A stretch of DNA of 34,187 nt from Arcobacter sp. CECT 8985 (lineage in GTDB: Bacteria > Campylobacterota > Campylobacteria > Campylobacterales > Arcobacteraceae). The stretch spans positions 1 through 34,187 of the forward strand of contig NZ_PDKC01000028.1 in assembly GCF_004116495.1 (NCBI RefSeq), given 5' to 3'. The notes beneath the pieces were generated by a model that saw only the letters and a program-made list of their open reading frames with translations, had not been told where the DNA came from and made no database searches. This document shows, piece by piece, positions 1 through 6,613 of the stretch. Both the position numbers and the translations under genes were made by a program. How positions within the stretch are numbered: position 1 is the first letter of the stretch; each line of letters starts with the position of its first letter.

Positions 1-274
1 CTTCTAGTTCTTTACTTAATTCTAATTTTGCGTTTAATCCCACTTTGATAAATATATTTACTGATCCTGTATCTTGGCATAATGGTCTGTGCCCCATCGC
101 ACACATCTTTGAGTTTATTAGAATCTGTGCTATCGCATTTTTTGCTGCTTGTGATTCTTCTTTTTCATATGCTTCTACCATTGCTTTTACAAAATCTTCT
201 GGATGATAATATGATATATATTGACAGGCCCCTGCTATACTATCTATTATATCTTGCTCTTTTATTATTTTCAT
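1..274 (-). CDS. Class I fumarate hydratase, N-terminal part (runs off the left edge)
   Basis: This is the first 91 codons of an iron-sulfur fumarase of the FumA/TtdA class, which hydrates fumarate to malate in the TCA cycle. Reading leftward from the ATG at 274-272, the protein begins MKIIKEQDIIDSI and contains SKMCAMGHRPLCQDTG near residues 58-73. The family signature (R)P-(I/L)-CQDTG includes a cysteine that ligates the [4Fe-4S] cluster. A good ribosome binding site (AAGGTGAG) lies 3 to 10 bases upstream. The gene continues beyond base 1, so I cannot tell whether it is a single-chain enzyme or the alpha subunit of a two-gene enzyme. The reading frame is unbroken in the visible part. A -10 box and a structured leader lie upstream (see 304-382). 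Confidence 0.9.
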   Translation of the reverse strand, partial: MKIIKEQDIIDSIAGACQYISYYHPEDFVKAMVEAYEKEESQAAKNAIAQILINSKMCAMGHRPLCQDTGSVNIFIKVGLNAKLELSKELE

Positions 275-303
275 TTTCTCACCTTAAAATACTAAATGAT
301 TAA

Positions 304-336
304 CTCTACATCTATAGAGCGACTGGATTTTAATCC
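304..336 (-). other. Two small hairpins in the fumarase leader
   Basis: Within the putative 5' leader, bases 304-308 and 315-319 form a 5-bp stem (CTCTA/TAGAG), and 325-329 and 332-336 form a second (GGATT/AATCC). The 320-340 stretch is noticeably more G+C-rich than its surroundings. The stems are short. The rest of the gap up to the end of dsbD is A+T-rich and holds only the hairpin at 491-530. Confidence 0.3.
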
Positions 337-376
337 GCCCATTTTGACTCACATTTAAGTTATATGCAAAACCGCA

Positions 377-382
377 ATTATA
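377..382 (-). promoter_or_regulatory. Candidate -10 box for the fumarase gene
   Basis: The minus strand reads TATAAT here, about 100 bases before the fumarase ATG. No convincing -35 box is visible, which is common for sigma-70 promoters in Campylobacterota. It would give a transcript with a leader of about 95 bases. The call rests on one hexamer in an A+T-rich region. Confidence 0.35.
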
Positions 383-490
383 GTTAATTATTAAATCAAA
401 TAAATTAAAAATAAATATTCACTTGAGTTATATAATTGTTACCATAATTATAAAATTAAAATTTTATCGATAAAAAAATAATTATAACAG

Positions 491-530
491 TAAGAAAAGG
501 ATAAAAAAAGGACTTTAATATCTTTTCTTA
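491..530 (-). terminator. Possible terminator after dsbD
   Basis: TAAGAAAAG (491-499) is exactly complementary to CTTTTCTTA (522-530), a 9-bp stem with a 22-base loop. On the minus strand the stem is followed within about 15 bases by a T-rich run, and on the plus strand directly by TGTTTTTTTT. It lies just beyond the dsbD stop. The long loop makes it weaker than a classic terminator. Confidence 0.4.
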
Positions 531-557
531 TGTTTTTTTTAAGATTTTTAGAGTTTT

Positions 558-2327
558 TTATTTAAAATTTTGTTGTAAAATTCGTAAAAACTCTGCAGGA
601 TTTTTATAGCCAATTATTTTAGCTACTTTTATTTCATTGTTGTTTTTATCCCAGAAAATGATTCCTGGAGGTCCAAAGATTCCAAATTTTTTCTGTAATT
701 CTTTATCATCTTTTGTATTGTTTGTTACATCTGCTTTTAATAAAGTAAAGTTTTTTAATTTTGAAATAACCTCTTTATTTTTAAAAGTTACTTCTTCTAG
801 TTCTTTACAAGCAACACACCAATCTGCATAAAAATCTAAAATAACCGGTTTTGAAGAATTTTTAATTGCTTGATTTAACTCTTCAATATTTTTAACTTTT
901 TTCCATGATAATTCACTTGCAGTATAAGATATTGCTTTTGTTGATGTAAATTTTTCTAAAGGATTTAATACATTTTTTGCAGAACTAATTGCTCCAATAA
1001 AAGTAACTACTCCATAAACTAGAATCAACATAGATATTGTTTTTACTAAAATATGTTTGAACTGCTTTAAATACACACCAGTTGCAATAAATAATATTGC
1101 CCACAAATAAATCACATAATCTGAAATAACTCTATCTAACATCCAAATTGCAATTGCAAGCATTATTATTCCAAAAAGTTTTGAAATAGTATCCATCCAT
1201 ATTCCAGGTTTTGGCATAAATTTACCAGCACCTAATCCAATAAGAAGTAAAGGCATTCCCATACCTAAACTTAATACAAATAAAGCAAGCCCACCTAATA
1301 CAGCATCACCTGTTTGTCCAATATAAACTAAAGCTCCTGCAAGTGGTGGAGCAACGCAAGGACCTACAATTAAAGCAGATAAAAATCCCATTATTGCAAT
1401 ACCAATAATTCCTTGTTTCTCTTTTCCTTCAGTTGTTTTATTAATTTTATTTTGCAGAGTTTGTGGCAATTCTAATTTAAAATAACCAAACATTGATATA
1501 GCTAATAATACAAAAATTAAAGCAAATACAGTAAGAACATATGGATTTTGTAACATTACTTGTAAATTTGATCCAAATAATCCTGCAATAACTCCTGCAA
1601 TTGTATATGCTAATGCCATTGATAAAACATATACTAATGATAGAAAAAATCCTCCAAGGGCAGTAAGTTTTTGGGTATTCCCAGCTTTTACAATAATAGA
1701 AGATAAAATTGGAATCATTGGAAAAACACAAGGAGTTAAAGATAATAACAGTCCAAATGTAAAAAATGTAGCCAAAATAAATAGAAAATTTCCATCTTTT
1801 AAAGTACTTGTGATTAAATCTGTTTCACTTTTTTGTTCATTGTTTTTTGTTGAGACAGTTTGTTTTATAGAAGCTTGTTTTTCTACACTGCCTTTTTTTT
1901 CTATATTAGAAATATCTACATTATATTTTTTAACCATTGGTGCATAGCAAAGTCCTGCTTTTGAACATCCTTGAAAATGCAACTCTATTTCGTATGTTTT
2001 TGAATCAACTTTTGAAGATAATAAACTTTTTGGTACATTTATAAGCATATCATTTAAATGTACAATATACTCTTCATATTTTACTGGCTTAGGAATATTC
2101 AAATCTTTAGTAATTTCGATTTTTTCAGGTTTTGAAATAAAAACTTTTAATTTATTATCATATAAATAAATCCCTTTCCCAAGATTTATTAATATTTGTA
2201 CATCTTTTTTATTTTGTTCAAACTTTACTTTAAAAGCTTGATCAGGTTCTAAAAAATCATAATTAGCCGCAAATACAGAATAAGTTGCTAATAATAAAAC
2301 TAAAGCTATTTTTTTTAATATCATCAT
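558..2327 (-). CDS. dsbD: Thiol:disulfide interchange protein DsbD
   Basis: DsbD carries electrons from cytoplasmic thioredoxin across the inner membrane to periplasmic thiol proteins. All three domains are present in 589 residues: a signal peptide (about 1-20), a periplasmic alpha domain with C121 and C127 (GCSKAGLCYAP), a membrane domain of about eight helices (182-450) with C200 in LTPCVFPMIP and C324 in VGPCVAPPLAG, and a C-terminal thioredoxin domain with C504 and C507 in YADWCVACKE. These are the six redox cysteines expected of the family, so the protein should be functional. The first two codons are both ATG, and either could start translation. It lies 6 bases downstream of an exported thioredoxin and is probably cotranscribed with it, which suggests the small protein is a substrate or partner. 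Confidence 0.95.
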   Translation of the reverse strand: MMILKKIALVLLLATYSVFAANYDFLEPDQAFKVKFEQNKKDVQILINLGKGIYLYDNKLKVFISKPEKIEITKDLNIPKPVKYEEYIVHLNDMLINVPKSLLSSKVDSKTYEIELHFQGCSKAGLCYAPMVKKYNVDISNIEKKGSVEKQASIKQTVSTKNNEQKSETDLITSTLKDGNFLFILATFFTFGLLLSLTPCVFPMIPILSSIIVKAGNTQKLTALGGFFLSLVYVLSMALAYTIAGVIAGLFGSNLQVMLQNPYVLTVFALIFVLLAISMFGYFKLELPQTLQNKINKTTEGKEKQGIIGIAIMGFLSALIVGPCVAPPLAGALVYIGQTGDAVLGGLALFVLSLGMGMPLLLIGLGAGKFMPKPGIWMDTISKLFGIIMLAIAIWMLDRVISDYVIYLWAILFIATGVYLKQFKHILVKTISMLILVYGVVTFIGAISSAKNVLNPLEKFTSTKAISYTASELSWKKVKNIEELNQAIKNSSKPVILDFYADWCVACKELEEVTFKNKEVISKLKNFTLLKADVTNNTKDDKELQKKFGIFGPPGIIFWDKNNNEIKVAKIIGYKNPAEFLRILQQNFK

Positions 2328-2333
2328 AAATTA

Positions 2334-2696
2334 CTACTTTAGATATTTTTTTACATTTGCTTTTAATTCAGGAATTGTTTTAATTCCAACTTCTTGCTTA
2401 ATTAACTTTCCATTTTTAAAATAAAGTAAAGTAGGAATTGTTCTTATTCCAAATTTTTCAGATAATTCTGGCTCTTGATCAACATCTACTTTATAAATAG
2501 TCACATCAGGACTTTTTACTTTATCATATGCAATCATATTCTTTGTCATTATCTTACATGGTGGACACCAAGTAGCATAAAAATCCACAATTACATTTTT
2601 ATTTTCTAACTTTTCATCTATGTTCATTACATTTAAATGCTCAAATGCAAAAACAGAAACTACACTAAACATCATTAACATAAATATTTTTTTCAT
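2334..2696 (-). CDS. Exported thioredoxin-like protein
   Basis: This 120-residue protein has a signal peptide (MKKIFMLMMFSVVSVFA, about 1-17) followed by a single thioredoxin fold with the active site ATWCPPCK (C44, C47) and the cis-proline region RTIPTLLYF. It should act in the periplasm as a reductant for thiol substrates such as cytochrome c apoproteins or damaged proteins. It is the first gene of a two-gene unit with dsbD, which would keep it reduced. A ribosome binding site (AAGG) precedes the ATG. It could be classed with the TlpA/ResA group, but the sequence looks closer to a plain thioredoxin with a signal peptide, so no specific substrate is assigned. Confidence 0.9.
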   Translation of the reverse strand: MKKIFMLMMFSVVSVFAFEHLNVMNIDEKLENKNVIVDFYATWCPPCKIMTKNMIAYDKVKSPDVTIYKVDVDQEPELSEKFGIRTIPTLLYFKNGKLIKQEVGIKTIPELKANVKKYLK

Positions 2697-2725
2697 AGCA
2701 AAACCTTATTCTTTTTTTATTTACT

Positions 2726-2731
2726 ATTATA
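2726..2731 (-). promoter_or_regulatory. Candidate -10 box for the thioredoxin-dsbD operon
   Basis: The minus strand reads TATAAT 29 bases before the thioredoxin start codon, leaving room for a short leader with the AAGG ribosome binding site. TTTACA lies further upstream but too close (9 bases) to be a normal -35 box. The 149-base gap between the two divergent genes shows nothing else clear. Confidence 0.4.
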
Positions 2732-2845
2732 ATAAATTAATGTAAAGAGTTTGTTAATAGAATATTTTATTATTTAAATTAAATTTTATTTTATAAGTTT
2801 TATTAATAATTAATTGTTAAAATTCTAACCAAATAAGGGGATATT

Positions 2846-3202
2846 ATGCAAGAAGTAATTGACTTAATTCCAAGAAAAGTTGATTTTATGAATAAAGATA
2901 ATATTGTATTAATTGATGTTAGAACACAAATGGAATTTGAACAAACAGGAATTATTGAAAATTCACATAAGTTAACTTTTTTTGATGAATTTGGTAATTA
3001 TAATCTAGAAGAGTGGTTAAATGAATTTAAAAAACTTGTAACATCAAAAGATCAAACATTTATTTTAATCTGTGCCCATGCAAATAGAACTAGAAGGATT
3101 GGTAATTATTTAGTTCAACAAGAAGGTTATAAAAACTGTGCTCATTTACATGGTGGTATTGCTCAATGGCTACAAGAAGGAAGAAAAACTATTTTTAATT
3201 AG
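2846..3202 (+). CDS. Cytoplasmic single-domain rhodanese-like protein
   Basis: The 118-residue protein is a single rhodanese domain: LIDVRTQMEFEQTGII near the start, the persulfide loop CAHANRT with the catalytic cysteine C76 and R81, and the terminal HLHGGIAQW motif. Enzymes of this type carry sulfane sulfur as a persulfide on the cysteine. There is no signal peptide, so it should be cytoplasmic. A strong ribosome binding site (AAGGGG) precedes the ATG. Its last codon and stop overlap by 4 bases the stop of the opposing rhodanese-like gene, with which it shares the pattern TGII-x2-S-x-KL-x-F, suggesting common descent. The substrate is unknown. Confidence 0.9.
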   Translation: MQEVIDLIPRKVDFMNKDNIVLIDVRTQMEFEQTGIIENSHKLTFFDEFGNYNLEEWLNEFKKLVTSKDQTFILICAHANRTRRIGNYLVQQEGYKNCAHLHGGIAQWLQEGRKTIFN

Positions 3203-3576
3203 TTTTTCTTATATGAGCTAAATCCATTTTCTAAATATAATACTTTAGAAAATCCACTATTTTTTAATTTTAATGCTAAATCTTTAGCTTTTGTTCCATT
3301 GCTATCAACTAGTAAAAAGCTTCTTTTTGCACTTTTTAAAATCTTTAAAAGTTTAAATTTCCAAATTTTTAAAGACTTTTCATCATCTTTAATAAATGGT
3401 AATTTATAAGATTCTGGAATTATACCTGTTTTTTCTTGTGTCTGTTTTGAACGAATATCCACAACAATTCCGTTAAGAGATAGATATTTACTAATTTTTG
3501 AAGCTTTAAGTGATTTTACATCAGCAGCATTTAAAAAAACACTTGCAGATAAAAGAAGAAAAAGAATCCATTTCAT
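3199..3576 (-). CDS. Exported rhodanese-like protein lacking the catalytic cysteine
   Basis: The 125-residue protein has a signal peptide (about 1-17, ending LNAAD) and a rhodanese-like fold (VVDIRSKQTQEKTGII, later KVLYLENGFSSY). Where the active-site loop should begin with cysteine it has LLVDSNGTKAKDLA, and the mature protein contains no cysteine. It therefore cannot form the usual persulfide and is more likely a binding or structural protein in the periplasm. It converges on the cytoplasmic rhodanese gene and overlaps it by 4 bases, leaving no room for a terminator between them. Similarity outside the active site suggests the pair arose by duplication. The fold call is good; the function is not known. 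Confidence 0.75.
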   Translation of the reverse strand: MKWILFLLLSASVFLNAADVKSLKASKISKYLSLNGIVVDIRSKQTQEKTGIIPESYKLPFIKDDEKSLKIWKFKLLKILKSAKRSFLLVDSNGTKAKDLALKLKNSGFSKVLYLENGFSSYKKN

Positions 3577-3596
3577 CGTTTTTCCTTTAAGAATAA

Positions 3597-3618
3597 AAAG
3601 AGAATTGAATTCTCTTTT
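3597..3618 (-). terminator. Hairpin terminator after the 77-residue gene
   Basis: AAGAGAAT (3598-3605) pairs with ATTCTCTT (3609-3616) around a 3-base loop, flanked by A-run and T-run on the two sides, so it can work in either direction. It lies 10 bases past the stop of the 3626-3859 gene and before the exported rhodanese gene. Confidence 0.65.
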
Positions 3619-3625
3619 TTATAAA

Positions 3626-3859
3626 TTATTTTGTTTTTTTATACTCTTTATTTACTTTTTGAAGAACTTCAATTACTTCATCTAAGTTTTCATAAGGAAC
3701 ATGTGATTTCCATTCAATATCTTTACCATTTAATGCAATTCCAATACTTACAACATCAGCTGTTTCTTTACCATAAGGCTCAGTAAGATTAGAGATTATA
3801 ATTTTACCTTTTTTTGTTCCTGCTAAATCAAGAGTCGCAATTTCTGTAGTAACTGACAT
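3626..3859 (-). CDS. Small protein of unknown function (77 residues)
   Basis: I do not recognise a family. The protein has no signal peptide, no membrane segment and no cysteine. It has a beta-rich first part (IATLDLAG, GKIIISNL) and a helical, charged C-terminus (LDEVIEVLQKVNKEYKKTK), and looks like a compact soluble protein. Support for a real gene comes from ordinary amino acid composition, a purine-rich stretch (AAGGAATAAAA) before the ATG and a hairpin terminator just after the stop. It is separated from psd by about 78 bases. Confidence 0.7.
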   Translation of the reverse strand: MSVTTEIATLDLAGTKKGKIIISNLTEPYGKETADVVSIGIALNGKDIEWKSHVPYENLDEVIEVLQKVNKEYKKTK

Positions 3860-3937
3860 TTTTATTCCTTTTTTTTATTTGTATTCAATTTTGACAAAAT
3901 TTAACTTTTAGTTAAATAAAATTTTTATAGTTGTTTA

Positions 3938-4747
3938 TTATTTAACAGTAGCTATTTTTTGTCCAAATTTAACTTTCTGATTTAGAAGATTTTCTAATTC
4001 TATACTATTTTCTTCCCAAATCATAACAATTGTAGAACCCATTTTAAAATAACCCAAAGTATCACCTTTTCTTACATCAACACCATCATAATCAATATAC
4101 ATAATATCATTTGTATTTGTATTCGTTTGAACAGATGGTTCAAAATCAAAAACCATTTGTCCAACATTTAATGCTCCTACAAATACCATATAAAAAAGTT
4201 TGTCTTCATTTGATCTACACTCTAAAATAACTCTTTCATTTTGAACAAATAACTCTATCTCTTTTTTTAAATATTTAAAATTTACAGGATAAAGTTTACC
4301 TGGTACATGAATAAGTTTTTTTATTACAAAATCAACTGGAGCGTGATACCTATGATAATCACTTGGTGCTAAATAAAAATTAATGTAAGAACCATTTTTA
4401 ACTTTATCATAATTATCTGTACAATAATAAGTTAGTAACTCTTCTGCACTATATTCCATACCTTTTATTTGAAGAAGAGTACCTTCTTTTAGGTTTCCAC
4501 CCTGAGTAATAAAACTATCACAAGGAGATATTACGCTATCAACTGCTTCATCTATTTGTCTAGGGATTGCTAATTCTCTTGTAAATAAATCGGTTAATGA
4601 TTTATAATATTTTGCATTTCTAAATTCACTTAGGTCAATTTTAAAAATCTTTACATAAGTTTCATTTATCATTTTTTGAAAAAACGAAGGAAACTCTTTT
4701 TTTGCAAATTTTCCAAAATATTGAGAAATTAAATTCGTTATATGCAT
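3938..4747 (-). CDS. psd: Phosphatidylserine decarboxylase proenzyme
   Basis: Psd decarboxylates phosphatidylserine to phosphatidylethanolamine at the inner membrane. The 269-residue proenzyme has the self-cleavage motif GST at 237-239; cutting before S238 makes the small alpha subunit with its N-terminal pyruvoyl group and the larger beta subunit. The catalytic region YHRYHAP (H132, H135) and the conserved aspartate in ISPCDSF (D77) are present. The length is usual for the bacterial short form. The ATG is preceded by AAGGATAAAG. The upstream gap of 145 bases to the divergent small gene is A+T-rich without clear sites. Confidence 0.95.
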   Translation of the reverse strand: MHITNLISQYFGKFAKKEFPSFFQKMINETYVKIFKIDLSEFRNAKYYKSLTDLFTRELAIPRQIDEAVDSVISPCDSFITQGGNLKEGTLLQIKGMEYSAEELLTYYCTDNYDKVKNGSYINFYLAPSDYHRYHAPVDFVIKKLIHVPGKLYPVNFKYLKKEIELFVQNERVILECRSNEDKLFYMVFVGALNVGQMVFDFEPSVQTNTNTNDIMYIDYDGVDVRKGDTLGYFKMGSTIVMIWEENSIELENLLNQKVKFGQKIATVK

Positions 4748-4892
4748 CTTTATCCTTACTAATTCATTTATATATATTTTATCTAAATATCACTTGAATT
4801 TTAAAATTATCATATAAATTCTATTTATAAGTACTTTAAATAAATAGTTAAGATATTATTTAATTTAATAATAAAAAATAAGGAAATGATAT

Positions 4893-5132
4893 ATGCATAA
4901 AATCGTTGTTTCAAATCAATGTGGATGCTTTAAAAAAAGCGATTTAAAAAATAATATAAATTTTGAATCAAAAGATGAGGCTTTACAAAAAGCTTTAGAT
5001 ATGAAAAATACAATGAATACTGAATTCTGTGGCAAACATGAATTTCAAGTTGTTGAATTTGGAGATAATTTCATAATCTCTTTTGATACTGAACCTAAAA
5101 GTTCATGCTGTGGAAACGGATGTTGTAGTTAA
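4893..5132 (+). CDS. Small cysteine-rich protein with C-terminal CCGNGCC
   Basis: The 79-residue protein has seven cysteines in three groups: CGC at 10-12, a single C46 (EFCGKHEF), and the C-terminal CCGNGCCS. It has no signal peptide. The grouping suggests metal or iron-sulfur binding, but I cannot name the family. A ribosome binding site (AAGGAAA) precedes the ATG. The last codons (Cys-Cys-Ser) form the 5' arm of the downstream terminator, and the stop codon sits in its loop. Confidence 0.75.
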   Translation: MHKIVVSNQCGCFKKSDLKNNINFESKDEALQKALDMKNTMNTEFCGKHEFQVVEFGDNFIISFDTEPKSSCCGNGCCS

Positions 5133-5145
5133 ACAACATCCGTTT
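5114..5145 (+). terminator. Terminator embedded in the end of the CCGNGCC gene
   Basis: AAACGGATGTTGT (5114-5126) pairs perfectly with ACAACATCCGTTT (5133-5145), a 13-bp stem with a 6-base loop that holds the stop codon TAA (5130-5132). A short T run follows (5143-5146). The 3' arm ends on the stop codon of the converging mltA gene, so it may serve both genes. Confidence 0.75.
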
Positions 5146-6251
5146 TACTCAACTACTTGATCTTTAGGAATTAAAATATACAAAGTTCCTTTTTCTTTCA
5201 TTTTCCCAGCATACTTAAAAGCTTTATCACCATAACCCCAAAAAAAATCTGCTCTTATTTCACCTTTTATAGCTCCACCTGTATCTGCTGCAACCATAAG
5301 TTTATTTATTTTCTTTTTTGTAATAGGGTTTGATGTTGACAAAAATACAGGCATTCCAAGGGGGATATAGCTTCTATCAACTGCTAAATTTCTTTTTGCT
5401 GTTAATTCTACTCCTAAAGCTCCCGTTGCACCTTGTTTTGCTTCTCTAAAAAATACATAACTTTCATTATGATTTAAAATCTTATCCATCATTTCAGGAT
5501 TTTTATCAAAGTATGCTTTCATTCCTTGGATTGATGCATTTTTAGAAGTAATATATCCTTTTTTTAACATATATTTACCAATGGAATTATATTTTCTTCC
5601 ATTTTGATTTGCATAACCAACATTTATTATATCTCCATTTTTCAGTTTGACTTTTCCTGAACCTTGGATATGAAGTAAGAATAGTTCAAATTCATCATCA
5701 ACATAACAAATTGGCTCTAAATTTTCATTAGTTTCTTTTTGTAATTTTGCTCTACTATCATAAGGAATTAATCTATTACCTTTAATTTTACCTCTTAATC
5801 TATACTTTTTCAATGAAGGATAAACAGAAGATAAATCAACTGTAATCATATCTTTTGGTGTTTTATATATTGGATATTTGTAAGTATCATCTTTAGTTAA
5901 ACTACCATGAAGAAGTGGCTCATAATATCCAGTAATTACACCTTCATCATTTCCATTTTTATCAATTAGTTTATAAGGTTGAAAATTAGAAATAAAAAAA
6001 TCTCTTGCATTTTTTGCACTAGCTGCTTCTTCACATACATCTTTAAATAATGAAAATCTTTTTGATTTTTTACAAGCTTTTTTAAAAGTTTTTAATGCAT
6101 AATCAAAATCATCATTATAAAACTTATCAATGTCATAGAAGTTTACTTTTTCTAAAGATGCTTTTGAGATGTTATCATATTTTTCATACTCTTTAAATGC
6201 ACATCCGGTAAAAAGAAAAATAGGAAGGAAAATAGCAATTATATATTTCAA
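5145..6251 (-). CDS. mltA: Membrane-bound lytic murein transglycosylase A (MltA)
   Basis: MltA cleaves the glycan strands of peptidoglycan, forming 1,6-anhydro-muropeptides. The 368-residue protein begins with a lipoprotein signal (lipobox FTGC, lipidated C17), so it should be anchored in a membrane facing the periplasm. Family blocks in order are ITGYYEPLLHG, LLHIQGSGKVKL, GALGVELTAKRNLAVD with PLGMPVFLS, and VAADTGGAIKG followed by ADFFWGYGDKA. The aspartate in AADTGGAIKG matches the catalytic residue of the family. It is downstream of the heat-shock block but separated from it by about 50 bases, and a ribosome binding site (AAAGGAG) precedes its ATG. Confidence 0.92.
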   Translation of the reverse strand: MKYIIAIFLPIFLFTGCAFKEYEKYDNISKASLEKVNFYDIDKFYNDDFDYALKTFKKACKKSKRFSLFKDVCEEAASAKNARDFFISNFQPYKLIDKNGNDEGVITGYYEPLLHGSLTKDDTYKYPIYKTPKDMITVDLSSVYPSLKKYRLRGKIKGNRLIPYDSRAKLQKETNENLEPICYVDDEFELFLLHIQGSGKVKLKNGDIINVGYANQNGRKYNSIGKYMLKKGYITSKNASIQGMKAYFDKNPEMMDKILNHNESYVFFREAKQGATGALGVELTAKRNLAVDRSYIPLGMPVFLSTSNPITKKKINKLMVAADTGGAIKGEIRADFFWGYGDKAFKYAGKMKEKGTLYILIPKDQVVE

Positions 6252-6302
6252 ATTTACTCCTTTAAGTTTGCGTTATTTTAACATCTTAAAGTAAAAGTTT
6301 GA

Positions 6303-6602
6303 TTACATATTACAACTATTTGAAGGAACTTGGTGAACCTCTTTTAAATTACAATTTTTACATTTATATTCAATGTCGACAACACCTGAACAACCATGAT
6401 TTTTAAGTACTCTTTTTGTGATAACTTCATTTTTAAACATAGTTCTTGTATTTTCATCATAAAAAGTTCTAGTCTTTTCTTTACAATCTGGACACTCACC
6501 ACTATTAAGTTTACTAATTCTTTGATTTTTTAATTTAAAATATAAAAGGATAGAGAATACTACAAACAAAAAGCTTAGTAGTAAAAAAATAAGTGTTTGC
6601 AT
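6303..6602 (-). CDS. Small membrane protein with zinc-ribbon-like cysteines
   Basis: The 99-residue protein has one N-terminal membrane helix (about 3-23) followed by a cytoplasmic or periplasmic domain with CPDC (C37, C40), C71, CKNC (C81, C84) and C97. Two CxxC knuckles about 40 residues apart suggest a zinc ribbon. I do not recognise the family. It starts 11 bases after the dnaK stop with no terminator between, so it is probably cotranscribed with hrcA-grpE-dnaK and may be heat-inducible. Its topology cannot be settled from sequence; the basic residues after the helix favour the domain being cytoplasmic. Confidence 0.7.
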   Translation of the reverse strand: MQTLIFLLLSFLFVVFSILLYFKLKNQRISKLNSGECPDCKEKTRTFYDENTRTMFKNEVITKRVLKNHGCSGVVDIEYKCKNCNLKEVHQVPSNSCNM

Positions 6603-6613
6603 GAAGTAGAGTC

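Noticed and set aside
82-303. A 73-residue plus-strand open frame
   Set aside because: It is the antisense shadow of the fumarase gene, whose protein is clearly recognisable on the minus strand.
311-345. Sequence resembling part of a tRNA (D-arm end and an anticodon-like TTTTAA loop)
   Set aside because: No acceptor stem, no T-arm consensus and the anticodon stem has mismatches; treated as leader structure only.
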